From Paragordius varius (taxonomy: Eukaryota; Nematomorpha), in NCBI GenBank assembly GCA_964247055.1, contig OZ176054.1, positions 12,462,001-12,526,000 of the forward strand: DNA of 64,000 bases, read 5' to 3'. Under the pieces are notes generated by a model. The model did not search any database. It was not told where the DNA came from and worked only from the letters and a program-made list of their open reading frames with translations. The position numbers were made by a program, and so were the translations under genes. Each line of letters begins with the position of its first letter. Positions within the stretch are counted from its first letter, which is position 1. Below, one piece after another: positions 50,101-61,062 of the stretch.

Positions 50101-52055
50101 TCGGATGGGTCTACTCCAGCAATTTTATCTGAAATGTATAAATGCAATGCAAAAACAAAAACGATAGAAGTTTTAAGAAAGTTTTTTTAAATAAAGGACC
50201 AATGACATATAAACTTTTCTAAAAACTTGTATACTAATTATATTCTGTTTATAATGCCCTTTTCTGATTTTAAAGTTATAATCGTTCAAAATTGAAATGA
50301 TTCAATAAATATTAGTTTTTGGGCATTATAAAACCCTTAAAATTAACCAAGAGAAAAAAAAAACTATTTTTTTTTATTCTTTATAAAAATATTTGAACGA
50401 TCTTAAATAATAACATTAAAGATTTTTTTGAACAACAAACTTAACTTAATTTTTTTAAAAAAACGAAATATATAAGAGTTTTTACTTACTGTAAACAGTA
50501 AGGATATCCGAAATGTTTCGTGCAAAAATGCCAGGAACATCCAAGCTATTCGCTAATGGTATTAGCCCATGTCGACTCAAAGTCCCATAACTCGGTTTAA
50601 AACCGTAAACTCCACAATAAGCTGCGGGATTCCGAACAGAACCGCCGGTGTCAGAACCTATTGAGCTTTTTTGGAGAAAAAAAGAATAAAAATTGATATA
50701 CAGATATAGTGTTCAAGATTTTTTTGTGAAATAACCCTTTGTGGTAAAACATTGTTTAAAGAGTAAACTTATAAAGTAATATGTATATGCAAGTATATTA
50801 AAAAACGATCTGAAAAAAATATTTAAATAAACCTTGTTTTTGATAAAAGAAATGATATATAATTTTTAATAAAGTACTCTACTAACTCAGCGATGAATAT
50901 AGTAAAAGTTTAAAGAAATGAATTTTTTTTGTGATAAAGTCGTTCGTTTTTGATTTTCAATATTATGATGGAAAAACAATATTGGATTTTTAGCACGATC
51001 CATATTAGTTTTTAATTATGTAAATTTAAAGAGAATTTTTATTTCACAATTAATTTTCTTCGTACTTACAAATATACATCCACGTATCGCAAATAATAAA
51101 TTAATTTTTTTGAAAGTATAAAATATAGCTCTATAAGGTAAAAAACTGCATTGAGAATTAATTATATATTAAAAAGTGTTTTATTAATTTTATCTTTATT
51201 CTATTTGACTTTACCAAATAATATACTATAATTTAATTTATATTAAAGGCACTGCACAAATGACTTCGCTAACGCGTCGGGTGTATTCAATATGGGCATT
51301 AACGATTATATTATATTAGAGTTTAAACTTAAGAATTAATTCAACAATTTTTTTGCAATACTTGGAAATTTATTTAGAATCAAAAAATATTAATTTGACT
51401 GTGACTAACACCTTTTATAGAAAGGCGATGATAAAGATAAATAGTATTTAAAATAATCTCAATTTTTACAAAAAAGATGATCCCGTCAAAACTGAAACCG
51501 CGCAACCACCGGAAGAACCACCCGCAATCGCAAAATCGCCGTTTATGTCATTATGAAAGTTTCTTTGTCCAATTCGTTGTTTAGTTTTGTGTGGAGAATT
51601 GTCTACTTGACTATTTTGTCTGCGCAAATATCGTCTGGGATTTATAACAGGACCATAAATTGAATTGACTGAGGCATTTCTATAGAGTTATGAAACAAAA
51701 ACCCCATAGAAAATTCGTCCATATTACATTTCCCAATCAATTGTGCACCTGATTTATTTAATTTGTCAACGATGGTTGCATTATAAAGTGAATTAAAATT
51801 TTTTAGCATGTTTGATCCACATGATGTGTTCAAAGTTGTTTCACAAAAATTGTCTTTAAGAGAATAGACAATGTGATTAAAAAGATTTTCTTCGTCCCTT
51901 TGTGGCTTGTTCAGACATTTGGTGGTGCTTATATAAGCATTACATAAATTAGCATGTTTTAGTCCTTTATTACAGAAATCTAATATATTTGTCCAATCAA
52001 TTTGTTTGTCTGCCAAAAGCTTTAAGATTTCCAAAATTGTATAATTTGATTTCAT
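46213..52055 (-). CDS. QRSL1: Glutamyl-tRNA(Gln) amidotransferase subunit A, mitochondrial
   Basis: Ten exons on the minus strand with agreeing phases: 52055-51703, 51679-51470, 50665-50490, 50128-49935, 49840-49695, 49266-49106, 48471-48375, 48070-47947, 47329-47191, 46415-46213. Total is about 600 aa. The first intron is only 23 bp (51680-51702). Amidase landmarks: [20 protein letters not shown] (catalytic Lys), [49 protein letters not shown] (catalytic Ser), [58 protein letters not shown]. In GatCAB the subunit releases ammonia from glutamine to convert Glu-tRNA(Gln) to Gln-tRNA(Gln). Longer introns hold family A and B elements. Exon 5 has an extra stretch (YPKSQEKK) compared with human. 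Start chosen at the Met giving [20 protein letters not shown]. Confidence 0.97.
46435..46722. mobile_element. Family B MITE in QRSL1 intron 9
   Basis: Left end ATTTACAATTCAATTTCAAT with CACCCTTGTACAA; right end GTGTAAATGGTATA. AATTATGTGTTTTCGGGTGG and its inverse (AACACATAATTTATTTAAGG) form the inner arms. Confidence 0.8.
46746..47100. mobile_element. Family B MITE with a duplicated right arm
   Basis: ATACCATTTACATTTCAAAT to GAATTGTAAATGATAT (46746-46989), followed at once by a second copy of the right arm (AGCAGTCCGAAAACACATGA to AATTGTAAATGATAT) and then a TA tract to about 47124. Confidence 0.8.
47450..47729. mobile_element. Family A MITE in QRSL1 intron 8
   Basis: CTAAAAATTGAAATTATACG, GGACAAAACGTAAAAG at the left; TTTTTACATTATGTACG, then TTTCAATTTTTACTG and TA at the right. 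Confidence 0.85.
48656..48997. mobile_element. Two family A ends back to back in a QRSL1 intron
   Basis: A complete element (48700-48997, CAGTAAAAATTGAAATTATA to AATTTTAACTG) sits directly behind a lone left end (48656-48699, CAGTAAAATTGAAATTATAA). The second probably inserted into or next to an older copy. Confidence 0.8.
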
Positions 52056-52104
52056 GGATGAGCATGCTTTTTCAATGTGATTTAATGCACGACGGTTTAG
52101 TCAT
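52056..52104. promoter_or_regulatory. Presumed bidirectional promoter, QRSL1/TIPRL
   Basis: Only 49 bp lie between divergent start codons. It is less AT-rich than average intergenic DNA (GAGCATGC, GCACGACGG). No factor site can be named. Confidence 0.5.
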
Positions 52105-54332
52105 ATGAAGCGAAGTTTTCAAATTCATGATTGGAATTTTGACGTTAATAAAAGTCATATACTACCCTCAGAATGCGCAAAGCAATGCGGAAAATGTCAT
52201 TTTTGCACGTTTTATATCGTAATTTAATTGTTTAGATTTACAAAAGCCTTAGGCAAATGGGATAGCTTGCCAGAAATGGTATTTTCTCAAAATTCAATAA
52301 CCATTAGCAAACAACACCAAAAACTTAATTGCCAGCCAATCGAAATAAAATTTTGCGCATTAGATGCTTTAAAAGATGTAAATTATAATCAAGCACCTGA
52401 TCTTAAAGTCATTTATGCCAATGATTGGTTACATTCCAGGTTTATTAATTGTTGTTATCGCATACAGAACTGAAAATACCCCAAATGAATTACTTAAAAT
52501 GGTCAAAAACTATGATTGGACCTATAAATCTCACTATCATGGCACATTATGTACCAATTGCTCAGAAAATAAGTTGTTTAAACCCACAAACGCCTCTATA
52601 AATTACAAATTACTCAGTCAACCAGAACCAATTTTATTTTTCGATCAAATTGATTTGTATGAAGATGAACTGGGAGATAACGGAATAACTAAATGTGATG
52701 TCAAAATTGTAAACCTCTTTTATGTTAATATTTTTTCCAAAAGATTTAAATACAATTAAAATTTTAATTGTTAAGACAAACAAAAACGTGAAAGACCACT
52801 GATAGATTTTTACACGATAATAATATTTTTTAACTTCTTAAAAGACATTCATTTTTAGTTAATAAGGTTATATTGTTAACAAACAATTTTATTTTTTTAT
52901 AATTTCAAACAAATATTGTTTTCTTTCTTTAAAAAATTATACTTTTATTTAATAATTTGCATTTAAATGCTATATAGTCAACATTTTAATATTTACTGTA
53001 AAAATCGGTTCTGTATAAATTAGAGAGTTACCAATTTATATTGGTTTGTTCTACTACGATGCTTTATTCGAATCGATGGGGTTTGTGTTCAATCGTTGGA
53101 AACACGATACTACCATGAAGTAATGATATATGTTTGGTATACTTACGTAATAAACTTTTGGGTAATTGTGATCAAAAATTATTTAAACAGTTTTGATAAT
53201 AATCAAAAACAAGTTAAAGGCTTTCAAGGCGTTTTTTCGTATTGTTTGGCTTACTAACGGTTATAATTTTATGAGTTGTTTTCCCTTTTCTATTATAAAA
53301 ATTAAATTAAATATTTGTTTTTTTCTGAGAATGATAGCTTCCAATAAATATTTGCAATCAATATTTTATGCTTGAAATTAAGCTTGATTTAAATTATTAT
53401 TAATAACCGAAATATACACAATTTAGTCAAATCATAACGTTCTTTAGCTTTTTAGCAGATTAAGCATGCTGAAAATCTCAATTAACCTTTACTTCATTAT
53501 TTCGAATAATATAATCAAATTATTTGAGTATAAACACAATATGTTTTTTTAATAATTTTTAAGAAAAGAAATAATATTTAATTAATTGAGGATTTTTCCT
53601 AAAAATAATTCATTTTATTATATACATAGTTTACGAACTCATCGACCACACCTACAATACTCAGGGAAATTAGTGAAAAAGAATTACATCTCAATGCCAT
53701 AACTGATGACAAAAATAGTCAAGTTAGTTTTATAAACTTTATTATAATAATTGATTTAATTATTAAAACATAATTTACATTCAAGGTAAAAATTAAAGAA
53801 ATTTGATTCGCCCAATTTTTCCAATATTACAAATAATATTCATTTTATGTTGTATTATTTTCTATATTAATAATTTAAATGTCCAAAACACCGTCAAACT
53901 AATATAATTTTGTGGGAATGTGATATATGTGTATATATTCAAATATTTAAAACATAAAACCAATTATTTTAGCCTATCTCATAAAAAAATTTGAAAATTG
54001 ATTTTAACCCATTATATATATATATAGTATGCATTTTAATGGTTGCTTATTTTACACTATAGTAGGGGGCAATTTGCTACACACTAGTGTATGGAATAAA
54101 AGAAAGGAAATAATTCTTTATTCAACATTTACTTGTTTTTTCCATACTTTACAGTGTTGCAAATAGCCCCCTATTATAGTGTAAATTAATCAACCATTTA
54201 AATGCATAATGTATAATATTTTCTTTACATTGTTAGAAATGGCAAGATATCCATAACAATCATAAAATTGATGAAATATGTTCACATATTATTCCAGTGC
54301 TATACAAAGAAACTCAAGCCCTTCAATTATGA
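52105..54332 (+). CDS. TIPRL: TIP41-like protein, PP2A regulator
   Basis: Six exons, phases agree: 52105-52208, 52236-52439, 52468-52708, 53024-53119, 53630-53722, 54237-54332. Introns 1 and 2 are 27 and 28 bp; the others are 315-514 bp. The protein is about 275 aa. TIP41 landmarks: IHDWNFDVNKSHI, WDSLPEMVFSQNSITI, IEIKFCALDALKDVNY, LKVIYANDWLHSR, NYDWTYKSHYHGTL, PILFFDQIDLYEDELGDNGI, RVTNLYWFVLLRCFIRIDGV, YYHE, TPTILREISEKEL. TIPRL binds catalytic subunits of PP2A-type phosphatases in the TOR pathway. An unusual Cys cluster, CAKQCGKCHFC, lies in the N-terminal part. The last exon (KWQDIHNNHKIDEICSHIIP) is the least certain. Confidence 0.94.
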
Positions 54333-54731
54333 ATAATTTGAAATTTATTATAATAAATAATTATTTTAATACGTCCCCCCCCCCCTCCCATACTAGTAAA
54401 AATTGAAATTATAGGGACAAAACGTAAAACCTAAAAGACAAATATTTATAGTTAAGAGAATGAATAGTAATAATATTTTTCAAACTTTTAAATTTTCCCC
54501 ATCTATATAAATTATTTAATTAAAAGCGTAAAAAATTCATTGATTATATTACCAATATACATACATTTTTATTCATACTGTGAAATTCGGAATTACTAAT
54601 ATATATATAAATCAAGTTTTAAAAAAGTACAGCGGTTGTTTTCAAAAAAAAATATTTGTCTTTTTGTGTTTAAGTTTGTGTCCGTATAATTTAAATTTTT
54701 AAAGTAGCTTTTTAAAGATAATACTAGGAAA
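54333..54731. other. Convergent spacer TIPRL/BCKDHB
   Basis: About 400 bp between stop codons, filled mostly by a family A element; a run of about 13 C lies near 54376-54388. Confidence 0.7.
54393..54706. mobile_element. Family A MITE
   Basis: CTAGTAAAAATTGAAATTAT and GGGACAAAACGTAAAACC at the left; GTTTGTGTCCGTATAATTTA and AATTTTTAAAGTAG at the right. The terminal bases are somewhat decayed. Confidence 0.75.
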
Positions 54732-57700
54732 TTAATATTTCATAATATCCAATACTGATTGAATGCATCTGAACTTATCAGGCAAATAAAATGGTTCAAA
54801 TATGAGGGGAAATGGTGTATCATATCCACATACCCTTTGGACTGGGGCTAGTAAATGAAGAAAGCATTCTTTCTAAATTTCATATAATATATAATTTATA
54901 GTTAAAGAGAAAAAATTTAAATAAAAAATTGGATATATTTAAATTGATTTCACATTCGAAATATTTAACCAAAATTAAACATATTCTAATGCACCATTTG
55001 CACTTCAAAAGTGTTCTTTAACACTCCAAGTTGGTCTTTGAACATTTCAAGTTGGTCCTTAAAATTTTTGAATTTTGATTTAACCATAATTTTTTATTTA
55101 TTTTTTATTTATAAACCTAATTTTCTTTATTTATTATATATTTATTCATTCAAAAATAAATATTTTATTCAAAAACCACTTTTTTGTTTCAAACTAATTT
55201 TTTTCCAATTTAACAAAATTATTAATTTTTAAATATGCAATGAAAAATTGTAAATAATAACTCTAATTACGTGTTAAAATCTAATAAATATCCAAAATAA
55301 TTTCAAGAAATTAATAAAGATATACGGTTTCTCAATGATTAAAGTTGATATTGATTTAAATTTATGTTAAATAATAGGGAATAAAAACGATAAAATAGAT
55401 GAATGATATACGATTTGATTGATAAAAGTTAACAAAAAAGTCAAAGGACCAACTTGAAATGTTCAAAGACCCTCTTGAAGTGCAAATAGTATATATGATT
55501 TGTCTTTGCGATATACAATTTTTGGAAATACAATAATATGACTAATGATTAAAATTTTTGATAATTCGGATATTTTAATATCAGTTTCTTTCACATATCA
55601 TCACTAATTATCTACGAATTTAAAATGCTTTTTTATTATTAAACCAGCCATATCTAAAAAATTTTATTTCTATATTTTATATATAAAAAAATGCTCAAAT
55701 TATATATTTTTCAGTTATAACAATACCTGAATAGTTGCGGCAATCTCCGCCCCAAAACCCGAAGTCAATGGTGCTTCATGGGCAATCACAAGGCGACCAG
55801 TTTTGCATACACTCTGATTTAAGCGTAAAAATTACAATAATTGAAATTATTTAAACAAAATTTTTTTGCAACAGTAAAGCATAACTTCATAATTATTTTC
55901 TAAAAAAACCTGCGAGATAATACTCTATAACTTGATAAGTATTGGAAAAAATCTAAAAATGTGGGTTTCTTAAATAAATTTTCATGCTTTTTAATTATAA
56001 TTAAAGTAATAAAAAATGGACCAGTTAAAAATGGATAATCAAATCAACTATGATTTAAATTAATTTTATGGTTTAATTCCTCTCAGAGCAAAAAATAAGG
56101 CCGATTCATGTAAAAATATAAATTACCTCCATATACTATGAAATAGATACTAAGTTATAATAGTAAACGCTTTTTGCCAACGATATTAGATACCCCTAAA
56201 ATCGCAACCGCATTTATTGAATCAAACCATCAAACCTTCAAAAACCCTTATAAATATTATCAAACCGTTTTAATACCCAACAAACCTAAAAACTCGTTAA
56301 AAATTACATGATTTTAGTATTTTTACCACTTTTTAAATCAATCAAACCTTAAACTTATTTTACAGTTAAAGAGATGTTTTTCCATACATTTAAAATCGTG
56401 TCTTGGTCCCATGGCATAATAGTTTGTAGATCAATGACTTCACAATCCACTTTAGGTAATGTTAGACCCTTTTCATGATGCTGATGTTCAAACAATACTG
56501 GACCCCCGGCCTCAAAGTGTTGAGCAATTTGCATTAAAATATGGCATTGAGTTCCCCACCCCAAGAGTGTCACGTCTCGTCCTAATTTAAAAGGAAAAAC
56601 GATGATAATAGTTTTTTTAAAAAAAAAATTATTGCGTAAAACTATTTTTTAATAGCCTCAAAAAAAACTTTAAAAAGCAGTAAATTGAAATTATAAATTA
56701 AAAAACTAATAGACAAATATGTATTTATAAAAAATTAACCATACTTATAAACCTTTATTTTATATATTTATAAAAAGTTAACCATACGTTTGCGCCCACA
56801 TTTTTATAAACAACTTTACGTTTAAGGTTGCTAAATAAATTGATCGTCATTTAGTAAACTTCTTAATAATTAATTTGAAATCTCGTTATTATATTCGGAA
56901 GAGTTAAAAAAATATAGTTGTCTTAAAATATTATTCTTTTAGTTTTTCCGTTTTGTCTTTGCAATTTTATTTTTATATATTCAGTTAATTTTTTTAGATT
57001 AATGCATTACTATGAATATCCTGGCATCTTTTAAACATGAAAAATATGTATGCAAAAAAACAAATATAATTTTTATATATATAACATTTACAGTTTAAAA
57101 ATCCAAATTTACACATGAATTTTTTAATATTAAAAATTACCATTATTTAACTTATAATTTTAATTATAATACTCAAAAATTAATAAAATATTCCGTAAAG
57201 ATATATAACATATTATTGATGACTTAGATTAGCATGAAAACACATAATTTATTATTAAAGTAAATTTGAATTGTTCGAGGGTGAATTTGAATTGTTCAAG
57301 GGTGAATTTGAATTGTAAATGGTATATTAGTGAGAAGAGATAAAAAAACTAAAAACCTGGTTTAAGTATTTCAGCTTTTCCCAACGGTATTTCAAAATTT
57401 GCCTCAGACGGGACATTTTCGATTGCAGTTCTATACAGTATTTTTGGTTCTAGGAAAAGACAGGGATTACATTCTTTCGCACAACTTAGGAGTAAGCCCT
57501 TGGCTGTAATAGGTCCTCGAGGTATAGCTATCTAATTGAACAATATTTTATATAAATGCATAAATTTATTTAAAGCATATTGAGAAATATGCTTTTTTCC
57601 AAAATACCACCTTACTATTATAAACTTGATTTTTTTATAAATAAATTTAACGTATGAAATTGAAATGTAAATTGATAGCACAATCGATTATAGGAAAAAT

Positions 57701-59936
57701 TGGGGTGTAAAAAGAAATTTACATTTTTTTTCTTTCTTTGGCAACGCAAAACGATTGATTATATATTCTAAACAAACATGGTTTCTAGAAATATGGTTGA
57801 GTTGCTTTTATTCAATATTGTGTTTTAATGTCTACGTTTTGTTTTTATAATACAGTATGATTGAAATTCAAACAGTTATTTTTTATGCTTTTAACTGTTA
57901 TGAGCCAAGTGCTCTGTGTATATTTATTTGGCATAATGGTGATATTATATAAAAAAACTAACATAGGAAAATTTTTGTCCCGTTGACTTTCGGTTTTACC
58001 TTAAAATAACTAATAAGTTTTTTGAATAAAATTTTTAATATACTTCGGTTTATTAATGTTATATAAGTGCAAAATTTTGCCATGGTTTCGATTCCTTCCA
58101 TACTTTTTTAAGTATTTGATTTTAAACAGGCCTGCCAACTACCCCCTTTTGAATCGAAGGACTAAAATGAGTGTGTTGTATCCAAGTGTTAATGGCAGGC
58201 AAAATATATAATTGCCTTTATATCTTTAATTATTCCACTCAAACTTTTATTTCAAAAAAAGCGTTCATTGGAAATCAAAAACCTAACTTTAAGGCCAGGA
58301 AGATGAATGAAAAAAGCTTCATTGCTTTGGGAATGATATGATAGTCTTTTGTCAAAAATTATTTTTATACTTTCACACTTTATCCTTAAGTTTACGTTTT
58401 ATGCCACTCTAACTTATAGAAAAAAAATAAGTTTCAAAGTAATCTCCAGAGAGTAAAACTTAACTATCCTTTAAGGCCAGGAACATGGGCAAAAAAATCA
58501 ACGTTTTAATAATGTGATAGTTTATATAAGTTTTGTCCGTATAATTTCAATTTTTACTGTTATTTCAAAAAAGGTTCTTTTCAATCAAAACCCTAACTTT
58601 AAGTCCAGGAACATGAGCAAAAAAAGCTTCATTGCTTTGGGAATGATATAGGGCGCCATGTCCTACAGCTCCACAAGGTGAACGGATAATTAAACCGCCA
58701 TCTAGGGCCCATTCACCACCTGATCTGTAACGGTATTTTGCGGCTTCGTTAACAATCTAAATTGCATTTAATGGGAAAAAAGCATGTGATATTATTTTTA
58801 TTTTAGGTCATATAAAAATGATTTAGTTTAATTTAAAGTTTTACAAATAAATTACCTAAAAACCATAGGTTTGAAATAAATGATAAGCAAATTTATAATT
58901 TTTCAGGAGAAAAGATTATATAATAATTTAAAGTGAATATTTTATTACAATACAAAACATATTATTTAATATTATTAAAAATTTTAATGAAAATAATATT
59001 TAATTTCCAAAAAACAAAAAACAAGCAATTTCACAAACAAAATTAATAATTTCACCCCAATTTTTAATAAAAATCTAATTTTTTAAATGTGAAAAATGTG
59101 AATTAGTAACACCTCAATTATACATTATTCAATTGTAAGCTCTTATAAATTTTATATAGAAAAAATCAGGTTTTAAAAAGTTTGGCTGCCTTTTTTGAGT
59201 CTAATATTTGTCTTTTGGGTTAACATTTTGTCTTAACACTTTCATTTTATTATAAAATAAATATCTAGTAAATATTTTTGCCTTTAAACTATTTTACCTG
59301 ATCAAAAGCGGGAAAAATGTAATCAGAAAATTGTATTTCTGCGATGGCTTTAGTTCCAGTAACTGCGACTCCAATGGCAAACCCTATAATACCCTGTTCA
59401 GAAAGTGGAGTATTGAACACGCGGGCATTACCTATTGTAGAGTAAAAATTGAAATAAGAAAGATCACTAAAACTTAGACAAATTTTTTGTAAACACAACC
59501 ATATTATTTTGATTGGTTTTCTTGCAATAAACTTAGAGACTTATTTAATGTTTAGATTGTTAATTCTATAAGTGGTTTTTAAAATATAATGTCTTTTAGT
59601 TGTTATGTTTTGTCTATAAAATTCCAATTAATGTTATAATTTTACCATATTTTTCTCTAAGTCCATTAGAACATCTAAATACACCACCAAATGCTACATC
59701 CTCTCCAAATAACACTACATTTTATAAGGTTAAATACTAGAATTTGGATATTGCTCTAAAATAAGGTCCATGGCATGATTAATAGATTGGAAAAGATTCA
59801 TTTGCTTGCATTCTTTAAATTATTTTATAAATTAAATACCTGGCTCAGGATTGAGTTTTGTGGGATGAAATGCAAGGGCAGTAGAGAACTTTGAGTTTAA
59901 AATTTTAGATACGATTTTTTGGGTTTTAAGCATCAT
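54732..59936 (-). CDS. BCKDHB: Branched-chain alpha-keto acid dehydrogenase E1 beta subunit, mitochondrial
   Basis: Nine exons: 59936-59840, 59812-59738, 59714-59646, 59431-59298, 58756-58598, 57531-57357, 56581-56388, 55813-55727, 54872-54732. All phases agree; 376 aa against 392 in human. The first two introns are 27 and 23 bp. [20 protein letters not shown] is a typical matrix presequence. Landmarks: [136 protein letters not shown]. The motifs are BCKDHB-type rather than PDHB-type. It pairs with E1 alpha in the ThDP-dependent decarboxylation of Leu, Ile and Val keto acids. Longer introns carry elements of families B, C and E and two partial copies of an exon end. Confidence 0.98.
54992..55492. 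mobile_element. Family C palindromic MITE in BCKDHB intron 8
   Basis: Left arm CACCATTTGCACTTCAAAAG with CCAAGTTGGTC and CATTTCAAGTTGGTCC units; right arm GGACCAACTTGAAATGTTCA and CTTGAAGTGCAAATAGTAT. It has the same design as family B (outer 16-mer, then repeated units) but a different sequence. About 500 bp, non-coding. Confidence 0.85.
57081..57324. mobile_element. Family B MITE in BCKDHB intron 6
   Basis: Decayed left end (AACATTTACAGTTTAAAAAT); well-kept right arm with two GGGTGAATTTGAATTGT units ending TGTAAATGGTATA. Confidence 0.8.
57975..58193. repeat. Family E arm fragment in BCKDHB intron 5
   Basis: TTTTGCCATGGTTTCGATTC, AAACAGGCCTGCC and GTGTTGTATCCAAGTGTTAA, the outer half of a family E right arm. 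Confidence 0.75.
58272..58345 (-). repeat. Copy of the 3' end of BCKDHB exon 5 with its splice donor
   Basis: Nearly identical over about 60 bp to the end of exon 5 (58591-58650). The minus strand still reads [16 protein letters not shown] followed by GTTAGG, the exon 5 donor. It lies in intron 5, downstream of the true exon. Confidence 0.85.
58455..58522 (-). repeat. Second, more decayed copy of the BCKDHB exon 5 end
   Basis: The minus strand reads FFAHVPGLK, but the donor is changed (AAAGGATAG). It lies between the true exon end and the first copy, so the three ends are in tandem. Confidence 0.7.
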
Positions 59937-60007
59937 ATTGGTCCCATTCGTTGGTTAAAACAACATGTTATAACATGTGCTTTACCAAAACGTCTTGAGT
60001 TGTGGAT

Positions 60008-61062
60008 TAACACTTGGATACAACACATTCATTTTAGTCTTCGATTCAAATTGGGGTAGTTAAATACCCCAGGCCTGTTAAAAATTAAAATTCTTTAAAA
60101 ATATGGAAGGAATCGAAACCATGGCAAAATCTTGCATTTATATAACATTAATAAACCGAAATATATAAAAAATTTTATTAAAATACTTGATATTAATTAT
60201 TTTAACCTAAAACTAAAAGGTAGAAACTTACTCATCGTGACATGTGTGTAATGGTAAACTTGAAAAATAATGCGAAATAAATCGCGTTTTCTTTTTCTAT
60301 CAATGCTAGATGTAATATATATAAAAAATTAGCTTTAATTTTACCCTTAAAATTAAATGAAGACGATATTTTGCCAAAATTTTGTAAAATAATAATGGCG
60401 GCGAAATAGTTTGACATGGAACTTTTTTTTCATTGCAAAATTTTATTTAGATATTTTCACATATTTATATAATTCGTATTAGGATAGAAGCATAAATTTA
60501 AATTGGGACCGTTTCCTTCAGTAGTTTTATAAAAATCATAGCTCAAATTTTGTCTGGGGTATATATATACCCCCAGCCAATATTAATGTTTATCATTGTA
60601 AAAAACTACTAAAAGAAACGGTTTCAATTTAAATTTATGCTTTTATCATAATAAAAATATATGCCTAAATATCCAAAAAAATAGTTTTGGAAAAAAAGTT
60701 GGGCATCAAACTACTTGAACGCCATCAACATTTTTGTAAAATATCGTGTTTATTTGATTCTAAGGCTAAAATTAGGTGTTTTTTTATTAAAACGGCATTT
60801 AACATTAAAATAAATAGAAAAGTGGTATATTTTGCAATATTTTTACATTTTTATGCACACATGTCCTTATGGCTAAATTTTTAGCTTTAGGTTTTACCTC
60901 GATTGATTATTTATTATGTTCCGATTGATTAGTGTTTTATAAGTGAAACTTTTGCCATAGTTTCAATTTATTCAATATTATTGAATATATAATTTTAACA
61001 AGCCTGGGGTTTCTAAATACCTCAATCGAAGGATTGAAAAATGTGTTGCATCCAGGTGTAAG
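60008..61062. mobile_element. Family E complete palindromic element, about 1.05 kb
   Basis: Left end TTAACACTTGGATACAACAC, right end GTGTTGCATCCAGGTGTAA. The two arms of about 500 bp mirror each other (AAACCATGGCAAAAT / GCCATAGTTTCAATT; AGTTTGACATGGAAC / GGGCATCAAACTACTT; GACGATATTTTGC / AAATATCGTGTT) around a centre near 60570. ORFs of 60-66 codons inside each arm look like chance. It is the most complete of five or more copies in the window. Confidence 0.85.

Noticed and set aside
54372-54390. Run of C near 54380 as a regulatory tract
   Set aside because: A homopolymer in a convergent spacer; no reason to assign function, and its length may be a sequencing artefact.
54732-59936. Pyruvate dehydrogenase E1 beta (PDHB)
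   Set aside because: [15 protein letters not shown] with [17 protein letters not shown] and [18 protein letters not shown] are BCKDHB-type.
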